Made by a program: the position numbers and the translations under genes. The notes beneath the pieces are model-generated. The model was not told where the DNA came from, did not search any database, and saw nothing but the letters and a program-made list of their open reading frames with translations. Shown here one piece after another: positions 54,901-57,313 of a stretch of DNA of 64,000 nucleotides. The stretch is from Endomychus coccineus (lineage: Eukaryota; Arthropoda; Insecta; Coleoptera; Endomychidae), in assembly GCA_958510875.1 (NCBI GenBank), contig OY294068.1, positions 152,494,388-152,558,387 on the forward strand, in the 5' to 3' direction. Within the stretch, counting starts at the first letter, position 1. Every line of letters starts with the position of its first letter.

Positions 54901-55746
54901 AGAAAAATGTTATATTGCCAATATCTTGAAAACTACAAAATTTTGGAGAGAACAACTTTCCACAAACTACCCCTTATTTTTACCGAGTTTTTCAGAGAAA
55001 TATGTAGAATTTTACGATTCTGATAACATAATCGTGATCAGCGACCTCGAAAACCCCCCGAGTAACGATTTGTGGCCAATTTCCTTTCATTTTTTTTTGT
55101 CAAATACGTTAGTTAATTATCGGTCCAAATCAACAATTTATCAGAGGCTTAATTGTTAATTAACAAATAGGGATAAGAGAAGCGCGGGTTCAAAATGGGA
55201 TCTTCTGGTTCGGGGCGCTTTTCCGAATATTTTGACACCAAGAACGTCCAAATCGGTCAATAGTAGCAAAATCACGATGTGAAATGTCAATTTCACCAGA
55301 CTAAATGTATTATTTGTGGATATATTATCAATGCAAGTTTGTGTGGTAGCAGTGACTTGCGTATGTTCATTTATGGTAATATTCATCAAGTAAGAATCAA
55401 GTAAACTAACAAATTAACTTTTTTCATTGCCTCCACAAAAATCGATATTGAAATGTCCCAGAGTGACAGGAAACTTTTTCTCCACATCCGCCCATATCTA
55501 ATTAATGATTTATGTTCACAAACCATGGCTTTAATCAATTCCAGGCCATATGTGGTACACAAAATACCAGACAGCAACCTCATATTCATGGCTATAAATG
55601 GAATTTGTAAAGTGGAAACTGTCAATATATACCAAAGTCCGACTCCAAAGGAAATTATATACAATGAGACGTTGCCTTGTTATATTGCAAACAAGAATAA
55701 CTATACCAGGCATATCTACACGAAATGTTATTCCAAGGATAAGAGA
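773..55746 (+). CDS. Voltage-gated calcium channel alpha-2/delta subunit, partial gene (17 exons)
   Basis: This gene encodes an extracellular, membrane-anchored auxiliary subunit that promotes surface expression and gating of CaV channels. Exons: 773-902, 964-1137, 8101-8387, 13384-13467, 13796-13867, 18640-18714, 18833-18943, 22483-22554, 22662-22825, 28412-28485, 28622-28706, 36156-36373, 40575-40714, 45145-45171, 47838-48110, 48164-48408, 55545-55746. All have AG acceptors and GT donors, and the joined frame stays open for 811 codons. Family landmarks in order: end of the VWA domain ([20 protein letters not shown]), the segment after VWA ([10 protein letters not shown]), the Cache-like core ([20 protein letters not shown]), [11 protein letters not shown], and the cysteine-rich end ([29 protein letters not shown]). 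The N-terminal third and the terminal exon(s) are missing. Insects have several paralogs (straightjacket, stolid, CG4587 in Drosophila); I cannot say which this is. The introns, up to about 7 kb, are largely transposon-derived. Confidence 0.93.
964..1137 (+). CDS. alpha-2/delta exon: VWA domain, C-terminal part
   Basis: Acceptor ttatttcag, donor gtaacttt. Reads [20 protein letters not shown], then [17 protein letters not shown] and EDIACQNMG. The strand-turn motif that is usually LISDG is LISEG here, a D-to-E change at a residue lining the MIDAS metal site. Enters and leaves in phase 1. The preceding intron is only 61 bp. Confidence 0.93.
1138..2009. other. Intron, with a small inverted repeat at 1329-1456
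   Basis: Contains a pair of imperfect ~20-bp inverted arms (aacaatcacccttcttcatt and its mirror ending gggtgattgtt), 128 bp end to end, looking like a MITE remnant. A related stretch (aaaggtc..agtact..aacgg/agtattt) recurs at about 26850-26940. No coding signal seen. Confidence 0.4.
2010..2627. mobile_element. hAT-type MITE with 8-bp target duplication
   Basis: Ends are taggctgtgcc and ggcacagccta, continuing as ~40-bp imperfect terminal inverted repeats. It is flanked on both sides by gtgtagat (2002-2009 and 2628-2635), an 8-bp direct repeat as expected for hAT insertion. The 618-bp body has no transposase motif; the open frames inside are shadows across the repeat ends. Confidence 0.75.
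2687..2818. repeat. Hairpin-forming palindrome, ~60-bp arms
   Basis: One arm is aataataattgaagatcaatagtttctg-like and the mirror copy ends gctaatcttcaattattgtt. The centre is tacagatatgtac / gtacatatctgta around gagatctac. Looks like a small foldback insertion. No gene. Confidence 0.7.
3223..4904. mobile_element. Foldback element with tandem subrepeats in both arms
   Basis: The ends (aaattagaccaggaaataaa and tttatttcctggactaaatt) are inverted copies. The arms of about 700-850 bp mirror each other around a unique centre at about 4085-4190. Each arm holds several ~140-bp subrepeats with the core aataatcaaga, then caggtaatttgaggtcgctg, then ttattttttt. No protein coding. The structure is that of foldback elements; the mobilising enzyme is unknown. 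Confidence 0.85.
5150..5505 (+). pseudogene. Non-LTR reverse transcriptase fragment
   Basis: The + strand reads [50 protein letters not shown] and then [19 protein letters not shown]. These are RT motifs 1-3 of jockey/CR1-type elements ([20 protein letters not shown]). The frame shifts near 5350. The FADD box and everything 3' of it is missing. From about 5502 the sequence resembles PLE sequence instead (see findings). Confidence 0.8.
5560..6815. other. Intron, nothing recognised
   Basis: AT-rich intron sequence rich in aataataa-type simple stretches (about 5860-5960). I see no open frame with family motifs, no splice-bounded exon and no clear inverted repeat. Confidence 0.5.
6991..7120 (-). 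mobile_element. 3' end of a non-LTR retrotransposon inserted in the Penelope-like element
   Basis: Read on the - strand this matches the last ~120 bp of the element at 22903-24011 (ggcactgcct..aggcct, then tgctc(c/t)ggactcgtc, then a (tgat)n tail). It is flanked by caccgcc at 6984-6990 and 7121-7127, a short target duplication. The 5' truncation and simple-repeat tail are typical of target-primed insertion. Confidence 0.85.
7743..7787 (+). ncRNA. Hammerhead ribozyme-like motif in PLE 3' region (degenerate)
   Basis: Stem I gtctt / aagac, then CTGATGA, stem II ggtc-atga-gacc, then GACA in place of the conserved GAAA, and a very short stem III (ac-gtag-gt). The layout is a type I hammerhead with minimal stem III, as known from PLE terminal repeats. 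The core A-to-C change and a GTG at the cleavage position suggest it is inactive. A partial second copy (ctgatgatggtacagacgaaaa) lies at 7690-7712. Confidence 0.6.
8101..8387 (+). CDS. alpha-2/delta exon after the VWA domain
   Basis: Acceptor ctgttttttag, donor gtaagatt. Encodes [41 protein letters not shown] and [14 protein letters not shown]. The family equivalent is the region with VMEYLHVLSRP followed by IIWTEAYMD. It completes a glycine codon from the previous exon and ends in phase 0. An antisense open frame here is a shadow. Confidence 0.95.
8388..9481. other. Intron, nothing recognised
   Basis: No coding motif. A stretch near 8750-8900 (actcactgaatgactggctcactcatt and following) loosely resembles 48840-48920, so both may be decayed copies of one repeat. 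Confidence 0.4.
9482..10452. mobile_element. Foldback element, ~970 bp
   Basis: The arms mirror each other from gagtccagtcaa at the left to ttgactggattc at the right. They include inverted copies of caaaaccctggcaaaaaaaa, gatgaaaatgacctgtgtaa and attcttggcttccggatgg. The unique centre is about 9940-9990. Overlapping open frames here are a by-product of the mirror symmetry. No transposase. Confidence 0.85.
10491..11423. mobile_element. Foldback element with GTCCAGGCA ends and internal tandem repeats
   Basis: Begins gtccaggcattgggctggaa and ends ccggcttattgcctggac. Arms of ~270 bp mirror each other (for example aaaacggggtttcaacccct against gtcgaaaccccgttttgg). The centre contains three ~125-bp direct repeats at about 10732, 10857 and 10985, built on tcgctgatcacgatttcgctg. 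It lies 39 bp from the preceding foldback. The same terminal motif is seen at 58949-59547. Confidence 0.85.
11830..12840 (-). pseudogene. Jockey/CR1-like non-LTR reverse transcriptase, 3' part
   Basis: Read on the - strand: [25 protein letters not shown], then HRFSDGTLH where RTs have FADD, then [35 protein letters not shown] and, near 12100-11880, the usual C-terminal tail ([29 protein letters not shown] in another frame). The catalytic FADD is changed to FSDG and several frameshifts are present, so it is dead. The 5' half of the element is missing. Confidence 0.85.
13384..13467 (+). CDS. alpha-2/delta exon, 28 codons
   Basis: Acceptor ttgttttag, donor gtaaggcc. Reads [20 protein letters not shown] then VYGRRNNE, which corresponds to the family's MTSVAMPVFDRR strand before the Cache core. 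Phase 0 at both ends. Too short to stand out as an open frame; found from splice sites and motif. Confidence 0.85.
13796..13867 (+). CDS. alpha-2/delta exon, 24 codons
   Basis: Acceptor tcgttctttcag, donor gtaagttt. Reads [20 protein letters not shown] then PHHL, the family's LLGVVGVDVPI strand. Phase 0 at both ends, so it joins the exons on both sides directly. Confidence 0.9.
13868..14980. other. Intron, nothing recognised
   Basis: AT-rich, with scattered short open frames but no family motif, no splice-bounded exon that keeps the host frame, and no long inverted repeat. Confidence 0.4.
14985..15370 (+). pseudogene. Penelope-like GIY-YIG endonuclease remnant (second family)
   Basis: Reads [18 protein letters not shown], a stop where Q is expected, then [19 protein letters not shown] and [13 protein letters not shown]. 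The GIY-YIG fold motifs YKL.C..C...Y.G.T and F..R..EH are clear. The sequence is distinct from the PLE copies at 6.8 and 37.6 kb. No RT domain is seen upstream. Confidence 0.7.
15370..15950. other. Intron, nothing recognised
   Basis: AT-rich sequence with no open frame or repeat structure that I could identify. Confidence 0.35.
15950..17185 (-). pseudogene. FLYWCH / MULE-type transposase fossil
   Basis: On the - strand near 17130-16980 it reads [20 protein letters not shown] and [12 protein letters not shown], a FLYWCH-type zinc finger pattern. Further on (about 16630-16430) come [35 protein letters not shown] and PFIIMIDFE, matching the MULE transposase core (DGTF..., [12 protein letters not shown]). 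Near 16290-16170 the segment [19 protein letters not shown] and [11 protein letters not shown] follows, as in insect MULE proteins. Many stops and shifts. Confidence 0.75.
17186..18639. other. Intron, nothing firmly recognised
   Basis: At 17380-17465 there are several short repeats of a ttctccgaagaa-type motif, resembling the acaattcttcggaagcagtt stretch at 16130-16150. These may be degenerate subterminal repeats of the MULE fossil between them. The remainder is AT-rich without signal. Confidence 0.35.
18640..18714 (+). CDS. alpha-2/delta exon: Cache-domain core
   Basis: Acceptor gtatttcag, donor gtacgtaa. Encodes [20 protein letters not shown] then DHRKA. This is the most diagnostic motif of the family ([18 protein letters not shown]). 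Phase 0 at both ends. Confidence 0.96.
18833..18943 (+). CDS. alpha-2/delta exon after the Cache core
   Basis: Acceptor gatcttcttcag, donor gtaagttt. Encodes [20 protein letters not shown] and a tail ending DKSIVK. It matches the family's KPTYNSVDLSEVE segment. Phase 0 at both ends. Confidence 0.94.
20275..21150 (+). pseudogene. Mariner-like transposase pseudogene
   Basis: Starts [20 protein letters not shown], the N-terminal helix of insect mariner-like proteins. After frameshifts it reads [36 protein letters not shown] and [10 protein letters not shown], with the second catalytic D in FFDE. Then come [29 protein letters not shown] and [26 protein letters not shown] is expected where QVGSPPHY stands, so the next catalytic D is lost. 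It is inactivated by several shifts and stops. Confidence 0.85.
21261..21855 (+). mobile_element. P-type mini-element with 8-bp target duplication
   Basis: Flanked by gttctgac at 21253-21260 and 21856-21863. Terminal inverted repeats of ~30 bp start cacggtcgtacatacagg and mirror to cctgtatgtacgaccatg. CA(T/C)G ends and 8-bp duplications are those of P elements, and the interior holds a THAP domain exon, the DNA-binding module of P transposases. 595 bp long, so it is an internally deleted, non-autonomous copy. Confidence 0.8.
21459..21640 (+). pseudogene. THAP-domain exon of a P-type transposase
   Basis: Starts [16 protein letters not shown], the beginning of a C2CH THAP zinc finger. After a one-base loss near 21532 it continues [16 protein letters not shown] and VFYVCEK, with the conserved W and third C. 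It ends at a good donor (gtgagtaa). The final H of C2CH is not visible, as the C..HF motif is altered or was in the next exon. The 42 codons upstream in the same frame are probably not coding. Confidence 0.7.
22483..22554 (+). CDS. alpha-2/delta exon, 24 codons
   Basis: Acceptor catgtttcag, donor gtaagtgt. Reads [20 protein letters not shown] then LYDL, in phase 0 with both neighbours. It lies immediately 3' of the mariner-like element that ends at about 22393. Confidence 0.88.
22662..22825 (+). CDS. alpha-2/delta exon: second half of Cache-like region
   Basis: Acceptor atctttttcag, donor gtaaggtg. Encodes [20 protein letters not shown] then [13 protein letters not shown] and [11 protein letters not shown]. 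The family equivalent is the NDYFFTDI..TPFSLG(I/V)VL strand pair. Ends in phase 2; the split tryptophan codon is completed at 28412. Confidence 0.94.
22903..24011 (+). mobile_element. 5'-truncated RNase H-type non-LTR retrotransposon
   Basis: Flanked by attgatgcattg at 22891-22902 and 24012-24023, a 12-bp duplication overlapping a (tgat)n 3' tail. Reads [20 protein letters not shown], then [18 protein letters not shown] and [13 protein letters not shown] from the end of the RT. After a gap come remnants of an RNase H domain ([13 protein letters not shown]) and the C-terminal [28 protein letters not shown] zinc knuckle. Several frameshifts. The same family occurs at 57314-58300, and its 3' end lies at 6991-7120. 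Confidence 0.88.
24065..24156. repeat. Small palindrome
   Basis: ctggagattgtgaaatttat is mirrored by ataaatttcacaatctccag about 50 bp later. It can fold into a hairpin with a ~30-bp loop. Probably a MITE remnant. Confidence 0.65.
24157..25335. other. Intron, nothing recognised
   Basis: AT-rich, no coding motifs. An antisense 75-codon open frame at 24666-24893 shows no family feature. Confidence 0.35.
25336..26124. mobile_element. Foldback element, ~790 bp
   Basis: Left arm (agaccaaacggcggagacg ... cctttatgtatatc) is mirrored on the right (gatataaagaaaaatg ... ctccgccgactggtct). Arms ~230 bp include caaaaaatacataagaatca and its mirror. The centre holds two short palindromic stretches. No transposase; open frames on both strands are shadows. 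Confidence 0.8.
26375..26640 (-). pseudogene. Penelope-like RT fragment
   Basis: Reads [20 protein letters not shown], then [20 protein letters not shown] and [13 protein letters not shown]. This is the PLE RT segment with FKIYRKPT.TD and [15 protein letters not shown]. The upstream DIN start and the downstream part are missing. Confidence 0.8.
27110..27954. mobile_element. Foldback element containing a nested foldback
   Basis: Flanked by attttag at 27103-27109 and 27955-27961. Outer arms of ~105 bp mirror each other (gatattgatggtctgaacat against atgttcagaccatcaatatc). A second mirror pair, tgtggataaaacttgcgggt to acccgcaagttttatccaca (27221-27526), is nested within and splits the outer element next to its left arm. 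No coding signal. Confidence 0.75.
27221..27526. mobile_element. Nested foldback/MITE, ~306 bp
   Basis: Arms of ~125 bp mirror each other (ggtaacatgatggcaccatg against catggtgccatcatgttaac) around a ~65-bp AT-rich centre. It sits inside the outer foldback, so it is the younger insertion. Confidence 0.7.
28412..28485 (+). CDS. alpha-2/delta exon with two clustered cysteines
   Basis: Acceptor ttccttttcag, donor gtgagtag. Reads (W)[20 protein letters not shown] then NTHR, matching the family's DW(I/V)YC motif followed by an E..I..FL helix. Phase 2 in, phase 1 out. Confidence 0.88.
28622..28706 (+). CDS. alpha-2/delta exon
   Basis: Acceptor cctttttag, donor gtaagtgg. Encodes [20 protein letters not shown] then EPISGEK. 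This fits the family's LVFDA(V/K)VT segment. Phase 1 in, phase 2 out. The intron before it is only 136 bp. Confidence 0.9.
29150..30110 (+). pseudogene. Crypton-like tyrosine recombinase fossil, copy 1
   Basis: Reads [20 protein letters not shown], then [89 protein letters not shown] and [19 protein letters not shown]. This is the architecture of Crypton tyrosine recombinases and their vertebrate relatives (KIAA1958/QRICH1/ZMYM type). The catalytic HxxR is kept (NHSNR). The second H, in a TGHSS-type motif, is replaced by L, and there are several frameshifts, so it is inactive. A second copy lies at 31912-32494. Confidence 0.75.
30111..31212. other. Intron, mostly unrecognised; 72-bp direct repeat
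   Basis: At about 30255-30370 two copies of a ~72-bp unit (cttgagacgtttcttgc, then acatgatttggctttt and acacgatctggctttt) stand in tandem. The rest is AT-rich with no coding motif. Confidence 0.4.
31213..31668 (-). pseudogene. Endonuclease/exonuclease/phosphatase (EEP) domain fragment of a transposon
   Basis: Reads [20 protein letters not shown], then [39 protein letters not shown] and [19 protein letters not shown]-like (GDFD), T.ID.VF and the final S.H (SYHKP) are the EEP active-site motifs. This C-terminal type resembles the endonuclease domain of Helentron/Helitron-2 proteins, but a non-LTR origin is possible. 151 codons are open; the N-terminal catalytic half is missing. Confidence 0.65.
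31912..32494 (-). pseudogene. Crypton-like tyrosine recombinase fossil, copy 2
   Basis: On the - strand: [15 protein letters not shown], then [20 protein letters not shown] and [11 protein letters not shown]. After an insertion at about 32137-32275 comes [20 protein letters not shown], then [19 protein letters not shown]. It aligns block by block with copy 1 ([29 protein letters not shown]). It stops abruptly at about 31912, and its 5' side is cut by the hAT end at 32495. Confidence 0.7.
32137..32275. repeat. Palindromic insertion with ~15-bp direct repeats
   Basis: aaagtatcaaatatta occurs at both edges (from 32122 and from 32262). Between them is a ~62-bp palindrome, acaattattacaa... mirrored by ...ttgtaatagttgt, centred on caagtttacttg. 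It interrupts the Crypton reading frame at FDTFKD, so it looks like a small insertion with a long target duplication. Confidence 0.55.
32679..33624 (-). mobile_element. Helitron, internally deleted, inserted in the hAT element
   Basis: On the - strand it starts TCTATATATATAAAAGAAAG and ends GGGTCAGCTAG, between host A and T, exactly the Helitron signature (5' TC, 3' CTAG, A^T target, no duplication). The interrupted hAT reading frame resumes across the junction. It contains the C-terminal part of a PIF1-type helicase but no Rep domain, so it is a deleted, non-autonomous copy. Confidence 0.88.
32838..33449 (-). pseudogene. PIF1-like Helitron helicase, C-terminal fragment
   Basis: 203 open codons. 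[14 protein letters not shown] start ([20 protein letters not shown]), then [60 protein letters not shown]. These are the last helicase motifs ([18 protein letters not shown]) of Helitron PIF1 proteins. Walker A/B and the Rep nuclease are absent. The short antisense open frame is a shadow. Confidence 0.9.
35272..36155. other. Intron, nothing recognised
   Basis: Expected place for the hAT 5' end, but no mirror of the ggggtggcc terminus is visible. No coding signal before the host exon acceptor at 36155. Confidence 0.35.
36156..36373 (+). CDS. alpha-2/delta exon with SGLTRW motif
   Basis: Acceptor ccttttgtttcag, donor gtgagtca. Encodes [20 protein letters not shown], then [14 protein letters not shown] and [21 protein letters not shown] and WYRRA are strongly conserved in alpha-2/delta proteins. 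Phase 2 in, phase 1 out. The antisense open frame over it is a shadow. Confidence 0.96.
36374..37440. other. Intron, nothing recognised
   Basis: AT-rich sequence without coding motif, inverted repeat or tandem repeat that I could see. Confidence 0.35.
37440..38335 (+). mobile_element. Penelope-like element, 3' part with GIY-YIG domain
   Basis: 124 open codons (37504-37878). [20 protein letters not shown], then [84 protein letters not shown] and the later R...H pattern are the GIY-YIG endonuclease module located C-terminal to the RT in PLEs. Its 3' region matches 7316-7860. Same family as the copy at 6.8-7.9 kb; the RT part is missing. Confidence 0.88.
38235..38276 (+). ncRNA. Hammerhead ribozyme-like motif in PLE 3' region
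   Basis: Stem I gtctt / aagac, CTGATGA, stem II ggt-cgtgtt-acc after one T, then GAAG for GAAA, stem III cg-tg-cg, and a TA at the cleavage position directly before stem I. It is a better match to the type I hammerhead layout than the copy at 7743, but the last core A is G. Hammerheads in PLE terminal repeats are established; activity of this copy is not shown. Confidence 0.6.
38463..39500 (-). mobile_element. 5'-truncated non-LTR retrotransposon, 3' end of RT
   Basis: On the - strand: [20 protein letters not shown], then [42 protein letters not shown] and, to about 39010, [20 protein letters not shown]. This is the C-terminal end of a jockey/CR1-type RT (YALVQSVL.YGI..WGG). The 3' end is a (ttac)n tail read as gtaagtaagtaagtaag at 38463-38490 on the + strand. 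Unlike the RT at 12 kb, it is a different family. Confidence 0.8.
38555..38640. repeat. (ATA)n-rich simple repeat
   Basis: Irregular aataataa/acaataataa tract inside the 3' untranslated part of the non-LTR remnant. Confidence 0.7.
39500..40574. other. Intron, nothing recognised
   Basis: Near 39780-39860 and 40020-40190 two diverged direct copies of a stretch (ccggaaaactt, then aaggaaaattt/ctgaaaaatt..gtggaa..gtcgttttcc) suggest an old duplicated repeat. No coding signal. Confidence 0.35.
40575..40714 (+). CDS. alpha-2/delta exon
   Basis: Acceptor tttcatttcgcag, donor gtaattca. Encodes [20 protein letters not shown] then [18 protein letters not shown]. It matches the family's VTASTAI.....K..AAVAG(I/V)Q strand. 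Phase 1 in, phase 0 out. Confidence 0.93.
41100..44406. repeat. Giant inverted repeat (3.3 kb, ~840-935-bp arms)
   Basis: Left arm about 41100-41940, right arm about 43470-44406. Mirrored landmarks, outside to inside: gtataatagta, ttttggtcaat, gtttgtcatatcaactaatg, gataaaactcatgctaagcc, atgcctcttgtggc, gtttgacagagt, gttaacccgggttcg. Arms are ~75-80% alike by eye. The spacer holds AT microsatellites, a ~75-bp tandem duplication (42058-42190) and a PLE RT fragment. Could be a large foldback/TIR element whose interior was replaced, or two inverted copies of one repeat. Confidence 0.75.
42590..43345 (-). pseudogene. Penelope-like RT fragment inside the giant inverted repeat
   Basis: - strand from 43345: [51 protein letters not shown], a frameshift, then [48 protein letters not shown] and F.IYRKPTQTD are PLE RT signatures. 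Stops and shifts throughout; the end of the RT near 42600 is degraded. Confidence 0.85.
44865..45125. repeat. Tandem duplication of a ~130-bp unit
   Basis: Two diverged copies share ctcaaaaagatatacaa / cccaaaaagatataaaa, then gttgc(c/t)gcttgaa(a/g)ttt, acaag(a/g)gcaag and aaataaactttcaaataac. Immediately upstream of the micro-exon at 45145. The short open frames inside are not conserved. Confidence 0.65.
45145..45171 (+). CDS. alpha-2/delta 27-nt micro-exon (candidate)
   Basis: Acceptor tcctttccag, donor gtaaattt. Reads GFQEKESIQ. It is phase 0 on both sides and sits where the family has a short linker before the CTN.GPC cysteine motif. Because both neighbours are also phase 0, skipping it would keep the frame, so it may be alternatively spliced. 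Only splice sites, phase and position support it. Confidence 0.6.
45690..46130 (-). pseudogene. Mariner transposase, C-terminal fragment
   Basis: Reads [20 protein letters not shown], then [20 protein letters not shown] and, further on in another frame, [24 protein letters not shown] and S.DLAP.D(Y/F).LFP carry the second and third catalytic aspartates of mariner DD34D. Frameshifted near 45910. The N-terminal part of probably the same copy lies at 47270-47590. Confidence 0.85.
46131..47269. other. Sequence separating two mariner fragments
   Basis: About 1.1 kb without recognisable coding motif, presumably inserted into the mariner copy or the product of rearrangement. I did not find its ends. 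Confidence 0.35.
47270..47590 (-). pseudogene. Mariner transposase, N-terminal fragment
   Basis: Reads [13 protein letters not shown], then a degenerate stretch, then [20 protein letters not shown] and [26 protein letters not shown]. This is the mariner HTH region (W...F..G...T.D..R.GRP, then V....D.R.....IA). Same strand and order as the C-terminal fragment at 45690-46130. Confidence 0.75.
47838..48110 (+). CDS. alpha-2/delta exon: cysteine-rich region
   Basis: Acceptor ttctgatttcag, donor gtaagtgt. Encodes [43 protein letters not shown] and [12 protein letters not shown]. It matches the family's C..C...C.....CF(V/I)IDNNGF(I/V)L(I/V)S and the (M)YDYQA(M/I)C motif. Phase 0 at both ends; 91 codons. 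Confidence 0.96.
48164..48408 (+). CDS. alpha-2/delta exon: C-terminal region
   Basis: Acceptor ctttgttccag, donor gtgagtgt. Encodes [20 protein letters not shown], then [15 protein letters not shown]. The hydrophobic helix followed by PCD.E is the expected order in this family. The preceding intron is 53 bp. Ends in phase 2 within a tryptophan codon. Confidence 0.94.
48580..49450 (+). pseudogene. Transposon remnant with possible ULP/OTU protease-like segments
   Basis: At 49010-49220: [20 protein letters not shown] then [13 protein letters not shown], resembling the HW..(S/T)....G.V..YDS pattern of transposon ULP1-type proteases with the catalytic H altered. At 49228-49447: [17 protein letters not shown] and a later [13 protein letters not shown], resembling an OTU domain (G.CLFRSIS...YG, D...PG.YG). 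The D-G-N-C nucleophile motif reads DVSC. GC-rich leader gggcacggcagtgccctcg at 48610. Family assignment is tentative. Confidence 0.4.
49559..50220. mobile_element. Foldback/MITE, ~660 bp
   Basis: Ends aaatctagacaa...cgtgccaagtctaaggttcc and the mirror ggaaccttagacttggcacg...ttgtctagattt. Arms ~90 bp also include mirrored gcgatttc-cttattattatagtt. A second small palindrome (cagacggacttct / agaagtctgtctg) lies at 49853-49893. No coding. Confidence 0.75.
50583..51831 (+). mobile_element. Mariner-like element remnant with ~110-bp inverted repeats
   Basis: Left arm 50583-50692 mirrors right arm 51726-51831 (attttgcatcattttggttc against gaacaaaaatgatgcaaaat; gagaatttcaggagaaattt against its inverse). 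Between them, 51225-51640 holds transposase fragments: [20 protein letters not shown] (N-terminal helix), then [27 protein letters not shown] and [25 protein letters not shown] is the first catalytic D region. The C-terminal half is deleted. Confidence 0.75.
52060..52222 (+). repeat. Inverted repeat arm, mate at 54829-54985
   Basis: ggccatgacggcgttcaaaa and tttctattataaaa here match, inverted, aaacgccgtcatggccaact and attttcacaatagaaaaatg at 54829-54985. The two arms enclose a mariner-like remnant and the minisatellite. They may be the ends of one element or two opposed copies of a repeat. Confidence 0.6.
52505..52860 (-). pseudogene. Mariner-like transposase, C-terminal fragment
   Basis: On the - strand: [20 protein letters not shown], then [30 protein letters not shown] and [14 protein letters not shown]. 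Matches the Q.DGAPPHY......, ...DRWIGR and DFF.WG.LK..VY motifs of DUF4817-type mariner relatives, but decayed. Stop codon between the motifs. Confidence 0.6.
53595..54395 (+). repeat. Minisatellite, ~66-bp unit, about ten copies
   Basis: Unit core gtcggaaggaatgtgatgta, tttttcctcaacacaaataa, taaattattcggttttcggt. Cores begin at about 53636, 53701, 53766, 53830, 53897, 53959, 54118, 54186, 54253 and 54320. A longer variant unit (tttgaagatagtactggggt...) recurs at 54012 and 54378, 366 bp apart, giving a higher-order period. Several open frames run through it because 66 is divisible by three; I consider them non-coding. Confidence 0.9.
54829..54985 (-). repeat. Inverted repeat arm, mate at 52060-52222
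   Basis: Mirror of 52060-52222. Just 3' of it, at about 55028-55050, is gtgatcagcgacctcgaaaa, the motif shared by the foldback elements at 10.5 and 59 kb. Confidence 0.6.
55545..55746 (+). CDS. alpha-2/delta exon: last recognisable exon
   Basis: Acceptor atcaattccag, donor gtgagttt. Completes the split tryptophan and reads [20 protein letters not shown], then [17 protein letters not shown] and [14 protein letters not shown]. It matches the family's PFVVQ.IPNSNL segment. Ends in phase 0 with a good donor, so at least one more coding exon is expected; I could not find it before 64000. Confidence 0.94.
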
Positions 55747-57313
55747 GTGAGTTTCAACTTGTTTCCTGTATTTTATTCCTGATTATGTTTAGAATAATAA
55801 TGATAATATGTAAATTAGACCATGAGGATTCATCATAATTCCTCACAATGAGAATATACTGTTTCCAATTTGAAGTGGTGGACCTTATTATATAGGTATA
55901 GGTTCAATTCCGGCAGGCCATGTATTGTAACGAAGCTCTTAAATTATAAATAGATATTATAGATTGTCAAATGAGGACTGCGCATATTAATCATAATTGA
56001 GGGTAAATGAATATTCTAAATCATCATAAATGCATATACAGGAGTAGAATCCAAAAGTTCTGAATAGACAGATCGTCATAAAGTAATTAATAAAGGGTAC
56101 TATCCGGTGTAGACATATTTGCATTGTAAAAGTCAAATTTGCTTCTGTTTGAATCCATAAATCGTGTTAGTGGATTTTATTCGAAATCTTAGTGAAACCG
56201 TGTCATTAAAGTCATTATCAAATAACGAAACAACCGTCATAAATGATGACTATTTATTTAATATATTTTCTTGATCTTGAGGACATTTTTTTTCACCAAA
56301 AAAAAGCTATTTCACTATTATTTTTTTAATCATAATATTCTACAATAAAAACATTATGAGAATAAAAGGATATGTCAATTAAGGAGGTGTGGATAGGTTG
56401 TAAAAATGAAAATTGTCATTAATTCTTATATTTTATTTATTTTTTCTTTTAATTTTTGTTCTTTATGATACGTACGTATGTGACTCACATTTATCTTAAT
56501 TAAATAGTTTATTATTTTAATTAAGTAGCATCGGATGAGCAACTATTTGGATTCCGAATCTGATTCTTCCGAGCTAGAAATTACACCATCGTCATCTGAA
56601 TACCCTCTTATTATATTTAAATCACTTATGTGATGGTAATTGATGTTTTCTTCCTCTCCAACATTACACTCTACTATATTGGTATCTTCATCATAACTAT
56701 GATCTCCATCATTATCTAATACTGTGATAGAAGGATCTTCAATATTTGAACAATTTTTCCCCCGCAGTGCTGACATAAGCTTGTGCATTCCAATCTCAAT
56801 TTTTCGCATCAGCATTTACCGCTGCATGATTTTTTACATTTACTTGAAACTGTTTTCATCAAGGTCAAAGGAATAGCTTCTTTTATGCATAATATTGGGG
56901 AAAATCCGTTGTTTGTCTGCAACCCCATTTCAATGGATCAATATCATCATTGCCCAACAACAACTGAATTTGACAATATACTCTAATGTTGCTGAGCAGC
57001 ATCGTCTGTGGGTGGTGGTGTAGCTAAATTGCATAATGATGTAGCGGTTCTTTCCAAAAGAGCGTCAACGCGCATGCGCTTTTTCGATTAGAGTTGTTAT
57101 TTTCAAAACATTAAGAAGAAACTCAATTTCGAAACAGTTTTTCGCAACTGGGGTGGAGCAGGGGGGAGTTAACCCCCCAAAAATGTCAGGATCTTTTTTG
57201 GCGCTCCAATATCTATATAAATCGACTCCTAACTTTTAAATGACGGAAAAAATGTTTTTAAATAATCACTGGACCAAAACGCACCACTCTCGTGACCGCA
57301 TGATTCCTGCTAA
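55747..57313. other. Downstream intron; one acidic open frame of unknown nature
   Basis: No terminal alpha-2/delta exon recognised. On the - strand 56815-56543 is a 90-codon open frame ending GYSDDDGVISSSEESDSESK, rich in D/E/S, without family match from sight. It could be the tail of a transposon protein or chance. The remainder is AT-rich. Confidence 0.3.
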
